64,000 bases of DNA from Lachnospiraceae bacterium (GTDB lineage: Bacteria; Bacillota; Clostridia; Lachnospirales; Lachnospiraceae): positions 26,835-90,834 of the forward strand of contig JAGBCB010000033.1 in the NCBI GenBank assembly GCA_017938145.1, in the 5' to 3' direction. Made by a program: the position numbers and the translations under genes. Positions 41,900 to 52,075 of this stretch are shown piece by piece. The notes beneath the pieces are model-generated. The model was not told the origin of the DNA and searched no databases. It was given only the letters and a program-made list of their open reading frames with translations. Within the stretch, counting starts at the first letter, position 1; every line of letters begins with the position of its first letter.

Positions 41900-43025
41900 A
41901 AGACTCCTCTTTTCTGGTACTATCATTTAAAGGAACTGACACGTGAATTTTTGTTCCAAAACCAGGTCTCGAATTGATAGAAAAAGTACCGTATAATAAT
42001 TTTGCACGTTCTCGCATAGTTGATAAACCAAAGCCATGTAAAAAATCTTCCTGAGCCCGTTCTTCAACCATAGGAAGATCAAAACCTATTCCATTATCAT
42101 CCACATCAAGCTCAAATAAATCATCAGAAAAAGAAATACGAATATAAATTTTATTTGCTTTTGAATGCTTTAAAGAGTTATTGCATGCTTCCTGCAAAAT
42201 ACGATATAAAGTAACACTGGTAATAGAACTAAGTTCCTGTTCCTGGCCGGAAATTTTAAGAACTACATCTAAATTATCATTTCGTCGAAGATGCTGACAA
42301 TAGGACTCTACTGCAGAAACAAACCCAATATTACTTAAAGACATCGGTCGAAGATCAAAAATAATTTCCCTCATATCGTTGATTATTTCTTTATTCATAT
42401 TAATTAACGATTGTAACTCTAACTTTACTTTTGCAGGATCCTTATCAACCATTCTGGTGCAATACTCCAGTTTATGACCAAAGCTGGTTAAACTTTGAAC
42501 TGTAGAATCATGAAGATCTCTGGAGATTCTGTTTCGATCCATTTCCTGGGTCTTTAATAATTTAGTACTGTAATTTATTAAATTATCATTAGAACCATTG
42601 CTGTAATTATAATCATGACTGATAGGACTGAAAAAATTATTTTTCTCGGGGATAGGAGGTTGTTTCTTATTTTCTATATCAGACACAAACCTTTTTAATC
42701 TTTCAAAGGAATCACAGATTTCCACTTGAGCTTTCCATTTTTCATCCAAGGAATTAATTTCAGAAATTATTTCCTGTAAATCATCCTTATAAGAAATATC
42801 ATCCGATAAATCATCCGAAGACAAAGGAGAAAACATGGATAAATTAGGAATTCTGGCTTTTTCCCTTTCATCTAATAAAAATTCCTGCTGTCGCTTTTTA
42901 TATTCCAATTCCTTTTTTTCGGATAGAATATCATCGGATTGCATCCGGGCAGTCTCTTGCATTCGACGGATAAAGTCTAATAATTCACGATATTCATTTG
43001 TGAAGGAAGTATTCTCATTATTCAT
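41892..43025 (-). CDS. DegS-like cytosolic sensor histidine kinase
   Basis: The 377-residue protein lacks membrane segments and has a coiled-coil-rich N-terminal part (about 1-140). HisKA_3 has His172 in RISRDLHDSTVQ, and a GHKL ATPase domain follows (DNGIGFDLP, GFGLSTMRERAKLLYG). This is the layout of DegS, which senses internal state. The ATG at 43025 has AAGGTG 6 bases upstream. Its gene and that of its regulator interrupt the usual rsmG-parA neighbourhood. Confidence 0.92.
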   Translation of the reverse strand: MNNENTSFTNEYRELLDFIRRMQETARMQSDDILSEKKELEYKKRQQEFLLDEREKARIPNLSMFSPLSSDDLSDDISYKDDLQEIISEINSLDEKWKAQVEICDSFERLKRFVSDIENKKQPPIPEKNNFFSPISHDYNYSNGSNDNLINYSTKLLKTQEMDRNRISRDLHDSTVQSLTSFGHKLEYCTRMVDKDPAKVKLELQSLINMNKEIINDMREIIFDLRPMSLSNIGFVSAVESYCQHLRRNDNLDVVLKISGQEQELSSITSVTLYRILQEACNNSLKHSKANKIYIRISFSDDLFELDVDDNGIGFDLPMVEERAQEDFLHGFGLSTMRERAKLLYGTFSINSRPGFGTKIHVSVPLNDSTRKEESYE

Positions 43026-43116
43026 ATTATCACCTTCACTCATTATATTTGTATTGTTACATACAAATACATTTTAACACATTACTATAGTAGTTCACAA
43101 CATAAAACTAATAAGT

Positions 43117-43857
43117 TTATTTTTTAACAGAAAGAAGCGGTTGCTTTAATGGCTTTCCTCCGCCGCGGGGATATTTCTTCGATGTCTGTTTTAACTTTTC
43201 AATCTGAATCAATGTCCGTTCAATATCAGAATTAGGAAGCTGATATTCATAAGTTTTTCTGTACTCACAACCAAGCTCTCTGATAGCAAATTTTGCTTCT
43301 TGTAATTCTTCTTTAATTTCGCCGGATTTGTAAGGAATAAAATATCCTCCCTGTTTAACAAAAGGAATACAAAATTCAGATAAAGAAACAAGTCTGGCTA
43401 CTGCGCGTGAAACACAAAAATCATATTTCTCACGATATTCCGGCTTTAACGCTGCTTCCTCTGCACGGCCATGAATTGCTGTAATACCGGTTAATCCTAG
43501 TTCGTTAATTACTTCCTGAAGGAAAACAATTCTTTTATTTAAAGAATCCATTAAAGTAACTTTCAACTCAGGAAACGCAATTTTAAGTGGAATGCCCGGA
43601 AAACCTGCTCCGGTCCCCATATCAAGAAGTTTGAACTTCTTTCCGGAAAGATTCATCAGCTGGCTAAGCGCAAGACTGTCTAAAAAATGTTTTTTTAAAA
43701 CATCTTCATACTCCGTAATTGCAGTCAGATTCATTACTTTATTTTTTTCCACCAGCATTTCATAATACTTTTCAAGCTGTGCCAGCTGGGTATTATTTAA
43801 TTCAATATTCCATTCTTTTAAGTCTGCTAAAAAAGCAGAATTATCTCTTTGTTCCAT
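43117..43857 (-). CDS. rsmG: 16S rRNA (guanine-527-N7)-methyltransferase RsmG
   Basis: The 246-residue SAM enzyme methylates G527 of 16S rRNA. Motifs seen are VMNLTAITEYEDVLKKHFLDSL (about 40-61), the SAM loop LLDMGTGAGFPGIPLKI and FCVSRAVARL. The C-terminal basic tail (SKKYPRGGGKPLKQPL) is typical. Loss of the gene in other bacteria gives low-level streptomycin resistance. It follows mnmG after 7 bases in the usual gidA-gidB arrangement. Confidence 0.97.
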   Translation of the reverse strand: MEQRDNSAFLADLKEWNIELNNTQLAQLEKYYEMLVEKNKVMNLTAITEYEDVLKKHFLDSLALSQLMNLSGKKFKLLDMGTGAGFPGIPLKIAFPELKVTLMDSLNKRIVFLQEVINELGLTGITAIHGRAEEAALKPEYREKYDFCVSRAVARLVSLSEFCIPFVKQGGYFIPYKSGEIKEELQEAKFAIRELGCEYRKTYEYQLPNSDIERTLIQIEKLKQTSKKYPRGGGKPLKQPLLSVKK

Positions 43858-43864
43858 AGTATCC

Positions 43865-45745
43865 TCAATTCTGTTTTAAATAAACAAGCAGAACAGAAAT
43901 ATCTGCAGGTGACACACCGGAAATACGGGATGCCTGGCCAATATTTTCCGGACGGATTTTCTTTAATTTTTGTCTTGCTTCAATACGAAGGGACGGTACG
44001 TCATCATAATTTAAGTCTTCCGGAATTCTACGGCTTTCTGTTTTCTTAAACTGTTCTACCTGACGCTGCTGGCGTTCAATGTAACCGGAATACTTTAATT
44101 CAATTTCTACTTGTTCCGTAACATCTTCCGGAAGCTCTGTACGTTCCGGATCAATTTCTGCAAGAATTTCATAATTAAGCTCCGGACGCATCAGTAAATC
44201 TGCCATGGAAACTGCAGTCTTTAACGGTGTACTTTCATGGGAAGCCAAAAATTCCTGCACCTTAGCATTGCCGCCTACCATTTTATTTTTTAAGCGTTCG
44301 CTTTCTTCGTAAATTAAACGTTCTTTTTCAATTAAACGGTTATAACGTTCTTCGGAAATTAAACCAACCTCATAACCGATTTTAGTTAAACGTAAATCTG
44401 CATTATCCTGACGAAGAAGTAACCGGTACTCCGCACGGGAGGTCATCATACGATAAGGTTCATGAGTTTCTTTAGTAACCAGGTCATCAATTAATACACC
44501 GATATACGCCTGAGAACGGTCAAGAACAATAGGTTCCTTACCGGTTAATTTTCTGGCTGCATTAATACCTGCCATAATACCCTGGGCAGCAGCCTCTTCA
44601 TAACCGGAGCTGCCATTCATCTGACCGGCACTGAACAATCCGGAAATATTCTTAAATTCCAGACTTGGTTTTAACTGCATCGGATTAATACAATCATATT
44701 CAATAGCATAAGCATTACGGACAATTTTTGCATTTTCCAAACCAGGCACGGAACGGTACATGGCAAACTGCACATCCTCCGGCAAGGAACTGGACATACC
44801 GGAAATATACATTTCGTTGGTGTAGGTACCTTCCGGCTCAATAAATACCTGATGACGCTCCTTATCCGGGAACTTCATCACTTTATCTTCAATAGACGGG
44901 CAATAACGCGGACCGGTTCCTTCAATGGCACCGGAGTATAATGGAGAACGGTCAATATTACTACGGATAATATCATGGGTAGTTGTATTGGTATAAGTTA
45001 ACCAGCAGGAAACCTGTTCTTTATTTAAAGAAGCTCTGTCGGTTTCGAACGAGAACGGTACTACCTTTTCATCACCAAACTGCTCTTCCATTTTTGTAAA
45101 ATCAATGGAACGCTTATCAATACGTGCAGGAGTACCTGTTTTAAAACGGTAAATTTCAATACCAAGATTTTTTAAGCAGTCTGTTAAGTGATTTGCTGCC
45201 GGAAGACCGTTTGGTCCGGTGTAATGGCTCACATCACCGTAAATACACCTTGCCTTTAAATAAGTACCGGTACAAATAATGGCTGCTTTACAAGGATAAA
45301 CCGCATTAGAATAAGTTCTAACACCGGTCACTTCAGAGTTTTCCACAAGAATTTCACAGATTTCTGCCTGTTTTACACTTAAATTTGGCTGGTTTTCCAC
45401 AATTTTTCTCATAGATTGTGAATAACTCTGTTTATCAGCCTGTGCTCTGAGGGAATGTACCGCCGGTCCCTTGGAAACATTCAGCATTTTAGACTGAATA
45501 TAAGTACGGTCAATATTTTTACCCATTTCGCCACCAAGGGCATCAATTTCCCTCACCAGATGTCCTTTGGAAGTTCCGCCGATGTTTGGATTACATGGCA
45601 TTAAAGCAATGGAATCCATACTAACAGTAAATAAAATTGTATTTAAACCAAGTCTGGCGCAGGCAAGAGCTGCTTCACAACCGGCATGTCCCGCACCGAT
45701 AACTGCAACATCATAACTTTCATAATAATAAAGCTTTTCGTCCAT
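43865..45745 (-). CDS. mnmG: tRNA uridine 5-carboxymethylaminomethyl modification enzyme MnmG (GidA)
   Basis: The 626-residue flavoprotein has the N-terminal FAD motif [18 protein letters not shown] and the family signatures [23 protein letters not shown] and [21 protein letters not shown]. With MnmE it modifies U34 of tRNAs reading split codon boxes. Length is normal and all signatures are intact. It lies between mnmE (36 bases) and rsmG (7 bases). Confidence 0.97.
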   Translation of the reverse strand: MDEKLYYYESYDVAVIGAGHAGCEAALACARLGLNTILFTVSMDSIALMPCNPNIGGTSKGHLVREIDALGGEMGKNIDRTYIQSKMLNVSKGPAVHSLRAQADKQSYSQSMRKIVENQPNLSVKQAEICEILVENSEVTGVRTYSNAVYPCKAAIICTGTYLKARCIYGDVSHYTGPNGLPAANHLTDCLKNLGIEIYRFKTGTPARIDKRSIDFTKMEEQFGDEKVVPFSFETDRASLNKEQVSCWLTYTNTTTHDIIRSNIDRSPLYSGAIEGTGPRYCPSIEDKVMKFPDKERHQVFIEPEGTYTNEMYISGMSSSLPEDVQFAMYRSVPGLENAKIVRNAYAIEYDCINPMQLKPSLEFKNISGLFSAGQMNGSSGYEEAAAQGIMAGINAARKLTGKEPIVLDRSQAYIGVLIDDLVTKETHEPYRMMTSRAEYRLLLRQDNADLRLTKIGYEVGLISEERYNRLIEKERLIYEESERLKNKMVGGNAKVQEFLASHESTPLKTAVSMADLLMRPELNYEILAEIDPERTELPEDVTEQVEIELKYSGYIERQQRQVEQFKKTESRRIPEDLNYDDVPSLRIEARQKLKKIRPENIGQASRISGVSPADISVLLVYLKQN

Positions 45746-45781
45746 GTTATTCTCCTTTATTTCTGCAATCCTTTGACGAAA

Positions 45782-47161
45782 TTACTTACCCATACAAAAT
45801 TCTTTAAAAATAATATCCACTAAATCTTCATCCACTGCTTCTCCGATGATTTCTCCAAGCATCTGATATGCGTTCATCAAATCAATGGAATAAAAATCTT
45901 CCGGCATATCCATAGCAAGACTGTCCATAACCTTTTCCAAACTTTCTTTTGCTTCCAGCAAAGCCTGTTTATGTCGAAGATTTGTAATAAATACTTCTTC
46001 TTTTTTATCAATTAAACCGGAGTAAAACATTTCTTCCACAGCTTCTGCAAAAGCATCCATACCGGTTTCTTCTTTTGCAGAAATCAATAATACCTGCTTT
46101 CCGGTTTTTTCTTCTAATTCTTCTTTTGTAACCTTCATGGAAAGGTCAGATTTATTTAATAAAACGACTGCCTTTTTTTCTTTTATCATAGAAATAACAG
46201 CCTCATCATTTTCATCCAACTCTCTGGAAGCATCCGCCACATAAATTACAAAATCTGCACCTTCCGCCTCTGTTTTAGCACGCTCCACACCGATTTTTTC
46301 TACTGTATCCTGGGTATGACGGATTCCGGCTGTATCAATAATCCGAAGAACAATTCCTTTTACCTGAATCAATTCTTCCAATGTGTCACGAGTCGTACCC
46401 GGAATATCTGTAACAATTGCACGTTCTTCACCAACCAGCACATTCATTAACGTAGATTTGCCGGCATTCGGTTTACCCAAAATAACGGTACGGATACCTT
46501 CTTTAATGATTTTTCCATCCTCGGCATTTTTCAAAAGCACATTTATTTCTTTTAAGTTAGCTTCCGTATGTTCTGTTAATGTATCTGTAAAACCATCCAG
46601 GGAAATATGCTCGGGATCATCCAAAGCAGCTTCAATAAAAGCAGTATCCCGAAGCACAGAATCTCTGATTTCTTTAATCTTTCTGCATAAATTACCGTTT
46701 AATTGACGGACGGAATTTTTCACTGCCTGCTCATTCGTTGCATGAATTAAATCAATAACTGCCTCAGCCTGGGATAAATCAATACGACCGTTTAAAAAAG
46801 CCCGTTTGGTAAATTCTCCCGGTTCGGCAATTCTGGCACCATGACGTAACACCAGTTCTAAAATTTTCTTTGTAACAATAATACCACCATGACAATTGAT
46901 TTCTACAATATCCTCTGTAGTATAAGTATTTGGCGCTTTCATGACAGACACCAATACTTCATCTACCATAAGTTCTCCATCAAAAACAGAACCGTAATGC
47001 AGCGTATGAGTTTTTACTTCAGATAATTTTTTCTTTCCTTTTTTTGAAACAAAAATCGCATCGGCAACGGAAATTGCATCGGTACCGCTGATTCGGATAA
47101 TACTGATACCGGCATTGGTTGTTCCTGTTGCAATTGCTGCAATTGTATCTTTATTTCTCAT
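45782..47161 (-). CDS. mnmE: tRNA modification GTPase MnmE (TrmE)
   Basis: The 459-residue protein has the N-terminal folate-binding domain (DTIAAIATGTTNAGISIIRISG) and a central G domain with GKPNAGKSTLMN, DIPGTTRD, DTAG and NKSD. The C-terminal catalytic Cys motif ends FCMGK. It works with MnmG on wobble uridine, using formyl-tetrahydrofolate. A terminator separates it from the khpB gene. Confidence 0.97.
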   Translation of the reverse strand: MRNKDTIAAIATGTTNAGISIIRISGTDAISVADAIFVSKKGKKKLSEVKTHTLHYGSVFDGELMVDEVLVSVMKAPNTYTTEDIVEINCHGGIIVTKKILELVLRHGARIAEPGEFTKRAFLNGRIDLSQAEAVIDLIHATNEQAVKNSVRQLNGNLCRKIKEIRDSVLRDTAFIEAALDDPEHISLDGFTDTLTEHTEANLKEINVLLKNAEDGKIIKEGIRTVILGKPNAGKSTLMNVLVGEERAIVTDIPGTTRDTLEELIQVKGIVLRIIDTAGIRHTQDTVEKIGVERAKTEAEGADFVIYVADASRELDENDEAVISMIKEKKAVVLLNKSDLSMKVTKEELEEKTGKQVLLISAKEETGMDAFAEAVEEMFYSGLIDKKEEVFITNLRHKQALLEAKESLEKVMDSLAMDMPEDFYSIDLMNAYQMLGEIIGEAVDEDLVDIIFKEFCMGK

Positions 47162-47204
47162 AGCTGCATTCCCTTCTGATTATTTTTAAATAAAAAATGC
47201 GATA

Positions 47205-47239
47205 TACAGAAAAAGGTGCCCCATCTCCTGAGACACCTT
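47205..47239 (-). terminator. Terminator between khpB and mnmE
   Basis: On the leftward strand AAAGGTGTCTC pairs with GGGGCACCTTT (11 bp, two G-U pairs), followed by TTTTCTG. It lies 8 bases after the khpB stop codon. Confidence 0.82.
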
Positions 47240-47246
47240 TATAGTA

Positions 47247-48017
47247 CTATTCTTCTGTCTTCTCTACCGGAGTTTCTGTTTCTTCTGTATTTCCATACTG
47301 ATAGGTCTGCTTGCGGTAATTTGACTTACCGTAGCTTCCCTTGCGGTAGCTGTTCTTGTTGTAACCATAGTTTCTGCTGTAGTCCTTAACACCCTTCTTT
47401 AAAGTAACTACAATCTTACGATATGGTTCTTCACCTTCACTGTGGGTTTCTACAAACTTGTCGTTCTGAAGAGCAGAGTGAATGATTCTTCTTTCATATG
47501 GATTCATTGGCTCTAAAGCAACGCTCTTTCTTGTCTTCTTAACCTTATAAGCAATATTCTTTGCCAGGTTTTCTAAAGTTTCTTTTCTTCTTTCTCTGTA
47601 ATTTTCGGTATCTAACTTAACCTTGATATAATCTTCGCTTTCTTTGTTAATTACAAGACTAACAAGATACTGAAGAGAGTCTAAAGTCTGGCCTCTCTTA
47701 CCGATAAGAACACCCATATCTTCACCAATAATGTTGATGTTCATGGTCTTTTCTTCTTCGTTGTAATCTACAGCGATTTCGGACTGGATTTCCATTAACT
47801 TAAAAATATCTTCTAAGAAATTTACTGCCTTATCCTGCATAGTCTCCTTTAAAGCTACACGAACCTTTGCAGGCTTCTTATTTAAACCTAAAAATCCACT
47901 GGTTTCTTTTTCTACTACTTCGATATCCACATTTTCTCTGGTGGAACCTAACTGAATTAACGCATCGGTAATAGCGTCTTCTACTGTCTTAGCTGTAACC
48001 TCAATCCAATTTCTCAT
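47247..48017 (-). CDS. khpB: RNA-binding protein KhpB (Jag/SpoIIIJ-associated)
   Basis: The 256-residue protein has an N-terminal Jag domain (WIEVTAKTVEDAITDALIQLG), a KH domain with GVLIGKRGQTLDSLQYL and an R3H domain (PMNPYERRIIHSALQND). An unusual Tyr/Lys/Gly-rich tail (about 215-245: NYGYNKNSYRKGSYGKSNYRK broken by QTYQYG) extends it. Jag/KhpB binds RNA together with KhpA and affects cell elongation in Gram-positives. It lies 12 bases after yidC, the usual order. Confidence 0.93.
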   Translation of the reverse strand: MRNWIEVTAKTVEDAITDALIQLGSTRENVDIEVVEKETSGFLGLNKKPAKVRVALKETMQDKAVNFLEDIFKLMEIQSEIAVDYNEEEKTMNINIIGEDMGVLIGKRGQTLDSLQYLVSLVINKESEDYIKVKLDTENYRERRKETLENLAKNIAYKVKKTRKSVALEPMNPYERRIIHSALQNDKFVETHSEGEEPYRKIVVTLKKGVKDYSRNYGYNKNSYRKGSYGKSNYRKQTYQYGNTEETETPVEKTEE

Positions 48018-48029
48018 TTTTCATCCCTC

Positions 48030-49304
48030 TTAATCTTTCTTTAACATGTTTGCATAACCGGAAACAGACTTTTTCTCTGTATTTGCGGAAGATGTCGTTT
48101 CCGATGTATAACTCTTACCTGTAGCATTTGCATAAGAAGAAGTAGAACTCTTCTTTGGCTCAGCCTTTGTATAAGAATCAATAGACTTTGTCTGCATCTT
48201 AGCAAGCTCAGCCATCTGATTACCGGATGCAATACCCATCTTTTCTCTCTTCTTATTCATTTTTTCAACATTCTGCTGAATCATTTCATCCATGTCCATT
48301 TTATCAATATGGCGATTGATAAAGAACTGATAAATAATTGTAACAACAGTACTAGCTACCCAGTAAATACCAACACAAATAGGGAACATCCAACACATAA
48401 AACCGGACATGAAAGGCATAATGTACATCATACTGTTCATACTCTGTACCATTGCATTTTCTTCGCCCTTTTTGTTGTTATTTTTTGTCTTTGCCATAGA
48501 AAGCATAGACTGGAATAACTGTGTTACGATAGCCAAAACAGGAATTAATAATGCTAAACTGAAACCATAATGCTGCGGTGTATTTAAAAGATTAAAACCC
48601 CATACAGAGTGCATTGCATTAATCTGCTCTGCATTTACATTAATAATATCAGCAACAGACGGAAACTGTTCTGCCAATGCTGTCCACTGGTCAGAACCGA
48701 ATTTTGTCATGATATCAACCAGGTGAGCATTTGTAAAAACACCTTCGCTCATTTCGGAAAAGTTCTTTGTCTGAACAGCAAGAGTAGTTGCCATTTCGGA
48801 CATATATGCAAAATAATCCTGATTTTTGATTCCTTCTGCAATTGTATTATACAATTCGTAAATATCCGGTACGTATGCCGGAATTGCATAAATAATACGA
48901 TATAAAGCAAACATAAGCGGGAACATAATCAACATAGGAAGACAACCTGCTGTTGGGCTTGTACCGTACTTATCATACACAGCCTGCTGCTCCATCTGCA
49001 TCATACGCATTGCTTTTTCGTCATTTTTCTTATTTTTATACTTCTCCTGAATTTCAGTCAGCTCAGGATTCATAATGCTGGACATTTTTGAAAACTTCTG
49101 CTGCTTAATAGTTAAAGGAGTCATAAGTAACTTCGTTACAACAGTAAATAAAATTACTGTAATTGCAACAATTCCACTTCTTTCATCACTGAATAATCCA
49201 TATATTTTATCTAATAAAATATACAATAAATTAAAAATCCATCCGAAAATAGTTGCAAACGGTCCTAAAAAACCGCCAACCTTGGTCAATACTAATAATT
49301 CCAA
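48030..49304 (-). CDS. yidC: Membrane protein insertase YidC
   Basis: The 424-residue protein has five to six membrane helices. Its conserved cores are AITVILFTVVTKLLMTPLTIKQQ with the following coiled coil and TAGCLPMLIMFPLMFALYRIIY. The late helices are FMCWMFPICVGIYWVASTVVT. It inserts and folds membrane proteins with or without SecYEG. No lipobox is seen, unlike SpoIIIJ of Bacillus. The start is TTG at 49302-49304 with AGGAGG 9 bases upstream. A long Ser/Thr/Lys tail ends the protein. Confidence 0.95.
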   Translation of the reverse strand: MELLVLTKVGGFLGPFATIFGWIFNLLYILLDKIYGLFSDERSGIVAITVILFTVVTKLLMTPLTIKQQKFSKMSSIMNPELTEIQEKYKNKKNDEKAMRMMQMEQQAVYDKYGTSPTAGCLPMLIMFPLMFALYRIIYAIPAYVPDIYELYNTIAEGIKNQDYFAYMSEMATTLAVQTKNFSEMSEGVFTNAHLVDIMTKFGSDQWTALAEQFPSVADIINVNAEQINAMHSVWGFNLLNTPQHYGFSLALLIPVLAIVTQLFQSMLSMAKTKNNNKKGEENAMVQSMNSMMYIMPFMSGFMCWMFPICVGIYWVASTVVTIIYQFFINRHIDKMDMDEMIQQNVEKMNKKREKMGIASGNQMAELAKMQTKSIDSYTKAEPKKSSTSSYANATGKSYTSETTSSANTEKKSVSGYANMLKKD

Positions 49305-49378
49305 CTTATTGTTCCTCCTAAATTATCAAAAACGGGTTGTTTCGCTCTTGATTTCACTTTCATAAAACAAAAAAATGG

Positions 49379-49591
49379 CTAAGGTACAGGATCATATCCG
49401 CCCTTATGAAAAGGATGACAACGAAGTATCCTTCTAACGGCAAGATACGTGCCTTTTACCACGCCATATTTTTCTAATGCCTCGATTGCATACTGAGAAC
49501 AGGTAGGCACATAAATACATGTTGGCCGACCCTTTAAAGGAGATATATACTTTTGATATATTCTAACTAATTGAATCAGTAACTGCTTCAT
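49379..49591 (-). CDS. yidD: Membrane protein insertion efficiency factor YidD
   Basis: The 70-residue protein matches the family throughout: [37 protein letters not shown] and [18 protein letters not shown]. It lies peripherally at the membrane and assists YidC. It overlaps rnpA by 29 bases and precedes yidC, the usual order rpmH-rnpA-yidD-yidC. Confidence 0.96.
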   Translation of the reverse strand: MKQLLIQLVRIYQKYISPLKGRPTCIYVPTCSQYAIEALEKYGVVKGTYLAVRRILRCHPFHKGGYDPVP

Positions 49592-49919
49592 TTTTCAAAA
49601 TTTTGTGCAGCTTTGCCAAATGCAAAAATGCACTTTCTATATCACTGTAATTTTTTCCTTTTGCGCCCACTCGCGCTACAACAACCATGTCCCAACCACT
49701 ATGGAACTTCTCATCATTCAACCGAAAACTCTCTCTTAACAGCCTGGCAATTCTGTGTCTTACTACGCTGTTACCGACTTTTTTACTTACGGATATTCCA
49801 AGCCGGTTTTTCTCCATGTTATTCCTGTGAATATACATTACCAGATACTTGTTAGCATAAGATTTACCACATTGATATACTGTTTTAAATTCGTCGTTTT
49901 TCTTAATTGACTCTGCCAA
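49563..49919 (-). CDS. rnpA: Ribonuclease P protein component
   Basis: The 118-residue basic protein has the signature [28 protein letters not shown] (spanning about 36-63, given here only as its conserved core [11 protein letters not shown]). With the RNase P RNA it trims the 5' ends of tRNAs. The start is TTG at 49917-49919 with AAGGAGA 9 bases upstream. The gene overlaps yidD by 29 bases. A hairpin between rpmH and rnpA should reduce its expression relative to L34. Confidence 0.95.
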   Translation of the reverse strand: MAESIKKNDEFKTVYQCGKSYANKYLVMYIHRNNMEKNRLGISVSKKVGNSVVRHRIARLLRESFRLNDEKFHSGWDMVVVARVGAKGKNYSDIESAFLHLAKLHKILKNEAVTDSIS

Positions 49920-49944
49920 TGCTAAGTATCTCCTTCACTCTTAC

Positions 49945-49981
49945 AAAAAGGAAGAGAAAAGGTCACAGTTTCTGCGACCTT
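49945..49981 (-). terminator. Hairpin between rpmH and rnpA
   Basis: On the leftward strand AAGGTCGCAG pairs with CTGTGACCTT (one G-U pair, 3-base loop) and TTTTCTCTTCC follows. The 5' arm includes part of the rpmH stop codon (49980-49982). Probably a partial terminator that lowers rnpA transcription. Confidence 0.75.
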
Positions 49982-50117
49982 ATGCGGAAATTTTATGTCT
50001 GCCCTTTGCTCTTCTTGCGGATAAAACCTTTCTTCCGTTAGCTGTGCTCATTCTGGAACGGAATCCATGAACCTTTGCTCTCTGTCTCTTCTTAGGCTGG
50101 AATGTCATCTTTGCCAT
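49980..50117 (-). CDS. rpmH: 50S ribosomal protein L34
   Basis: The 45-residue protein (starts [19 protein letters not shown], ends [11 protein letters not shown]) is a canonical L34. A strong GGAGG site lies 8 bases before the ATG at 50117. It reads away from dnaA, as in most Firmicutes, and leads the rnpA-yidD-yidC-khpB cluster. Confidence 0.97.
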   Translation of the reverse strand: MAKMTFQPKKRQRAKVHGFRSRMSTANGRKVLSARRAKGRHKISA

Positions 50118-50200
50118 GTCGTTACACCTCCTTCATTCCTATTAAAAATACACGTAAAACCTTGTGCATATTTCGTCTATTATAAATAAATAACATGCTT

Positions 50201-50229
50201 ATTATAGTAGAAAAAAACCGTTCCGTCAA
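50201..50229 (-). promoter_or_regulatory. rpmH promoter
   Basis: On the leftward strand TTGACG (50224-50229) and TATAAT (50201-50206) with a 17-base spacer. The 303-bp rpmH-dnaA gap is very AT-rich; apart from the two divergent promoters I see no DnaA boxes in it. Confidence 0.82.
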
Positions 50230-50357
50230 GCAATTTTTTAAGTATTTTTCACGACTACAAGATATAGATTTTCTTTTACTTTTTTATACAAATTATAGTC
50301 TATAAATTTTTCTTTTAAAAATTTTTTCTTTCCTTATTAATATATAACTTATATTGT

Positions 50358-50386
50358 TTGCATTTTTTCGATTTTTTTGATATAAT
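50358..50386 (+). promoter_or_regulatory. dnaA promoter
   Basis: TTGCAT (50358-50363) and TATAAT (50381-50386) with a 17-base spacer, 34 bases before the dnaA ATG. Confidence 0.8.
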
Positions 50387-50420
50387 AAATTAGGTATGCT
50401 ATAAGAAAATGGAGGACTCT

Positions 50421-51758
50421 ATGGAAAAAATAATTAAAGAAAAATGGAATGATATTTTAGAGTTCATGAAAACAGAATATAACATTACAGATGTTGCATA
50501 TCGCACATGGTTGCTGCCATTGTCCGTGCATTCTGTTAAAGATAATACAATCATCATTTCCGTAGATGATACAAAAATTGCAGCTTCTATGCTGGATTTT
50601 ATAAAAAACAAATACGGCCAGTTTTTAAAGACCGCTATTGCAGAAATGTTCGATCAGGAATTTGAACTTCAATATATTTTACTGAGTAATGCACCTGCAG
50701 AAGCTGCTCCTGTAAAGCCTAAAAATGAAAGCTATAATAATTTAAATCCAAAATACACCTTTGATACCTTCGTTATCGGTAATAATAATAAATTTGCCCA
50801 TGCAGCTGCTCTTGCCGTAGCAGAAAGTCCGGCAACCGAATACAATCCGTTATTTATATACGGTGGCGTTGGTCTTGGAAAAACCCATTTAATGCATTCC
50901 GTTGCTCACTACATATTAGAGAGTAATCCGGATGCCAAGGTTATGTATGTCACCAGCGAAAAGTTCACCATCGAACTTATTCAGTCCATCCGTAACAATA
51001 CTACCATGGAATTCCGTGACAAATACCGTAACATCGACGTATTGTTAATCGACGATATTCAGTTTATCAGCGGTAAAGAAAGTACGCAGGAAGAATTTTT
51101 CCACACCTTCAATGCTTTGCACGAAGCAAAGAAGCAGATTATTCTTTCCAGTGACCGTCCTCCTAAAGAAATCAAAACTTTAGAAGAACGACTCCGTTCC
51201 CGTTTTGAATGGGGAATCATCGCTGATATCCAAAGTCCTGATTTTGAAACTCGAATGGCAATTTTAAATAAAAAGATTGAGGCTGACGGAATTTATATTG
51301 AACCTCACATTTTAGAATACATTGCCACTAATGTAAAATCCAATATCCGTGAATTGGAAGGTAGCTTAAGTAAGTTAATTGCCTTATCCCGGTTAAAGAA
51401 AAAAGAAATCAATATGGACCTGGTTGTAGAAGCAATCCAGGATTATATCAGCGCAGATGCGGGACATACAGTGACCCCTTCTTACATTGTAGATATCGTG
51501 GCCGACCACTTCAGTTTGACACCACAGGAAATCTACTCTAAAAACCGCAGCAACAAAATTGCATATCCAAGACAAATTGCCATGTACATGTGCCGTAAGT
51601 ATTTAAATATGGCTCTTGTCGATATCGGAAAAGCCATCGGCGATAAAGATCATACCACGGTTATGCATGCGGTTAAAAAAATTGAAGATGATATTGCCAA
51701 GAACGATACCTCTCTTCAAAACGTACTTGATATCCTTGTTAAAAAAATAAATTTATAA
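50421..51758 (+). CDS. dnaA: Chromosomal replication initiator DnaA
   Basis: The 445-residue protein has domain I (about 1-80), a linker, and an AAA+ core (about 110-320) with YGGVGLGKTHLMHS and LLIDDIQFI. The C-terminal DNA-binding domain has the DnaA signature GDKDHTTVMHA. It opens the origin as an ATP-bound helical filament. The ATG at 50421 has GGAGG 7 bases upstream; an ATG at 50409 precedes that site and is not used. Confidence 0.98.
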   Translation: MEKIIKEKWNDILEFMKTEYNITDVAYRTWLLPLSVHSVKDNTIIISVDDTKIAASMLDFIKNKYGQFLKTAIAEMFDQEFELQYILLSNAPAEAAPVKPKNESYNNLNPKYTFDTFVIGNNNKFAHAAALAVAESPATEYNPLFIYGGVGLGKTHLMHSVAHYILESNPDAKVMYVTSEKFTIELIQSIRNNTTMEFRDKYRNIDVLLIDDIQFISGKESTQEEFFHTFNALHEAKKQIILSSDRPPKEIKTLEERLRSRFEWGIIADIQSPDFETRMAILNKKIEADGIYIEPHILEYIATNVKSNIRELEGSLSKLIALSRLKKKEINMDLVVEAIQDYISADAGHTVTPSYIVDIVADHFSLTPQEIYSKNRSNKIAYPRQIAMYMCRKYLNMALVDIGKAIGDKDHTTVMHAVKKIEDDIAKNDTSLQNVLDILVKKINL

Positions 51759-52075
51759 TTATTATATTAATATAGAAGAAACACATTCTATATTACCCCC
51801 AGAAATGTGAATTTTACTTGTGGATAACCTGTGATACTATGTGAATAACTTATTTTTTAAATAATTTTAATTTTAATAACCCACATTTTATCACAACTAT
51901 TTTCAATCTGTTTTCACAAGGAATTTTTTCAAATAATCCTTTATTTATCTGCATTATTTGACTTACTCACAAATTCACATTCCCTACTGTAACTTCTGTA
52001 ATTAATTTATAAATATATATTACAGATTTCGCATCAAAAACGATATTAACAAAACATCCGAAGGGAGATATTCAC
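51759..52075. other. Probable chromosomal origin (oriC), dnaA-dnaN gap
   Basis: The 317-bp gap holds one perfect DnaA box (TGTGGATAA, 51819-51827) and a one-mismatch box (TGTGAATAA, 51840-51848) in the same orientation. A very AT-rich stretch follows (51848-51890), then more TTATCACA/TTTTCACA-like degenerate boxes up to about 51920. Genes read away on both sides of the dnaA region, and parA/parB with parS lie about 11 kb away. Confidence 0.8.

Noticed and set aside
43398-43410. parS-like GCGTGAAACAC in rsmG
   Set aside because: Only half the palindrome matches.
50118-50420. rpmH-dnaA gap as origin
   Set aside because: AT-rich, but no recognisable DnaA boxes; the dnaA-dnaN gap has them.
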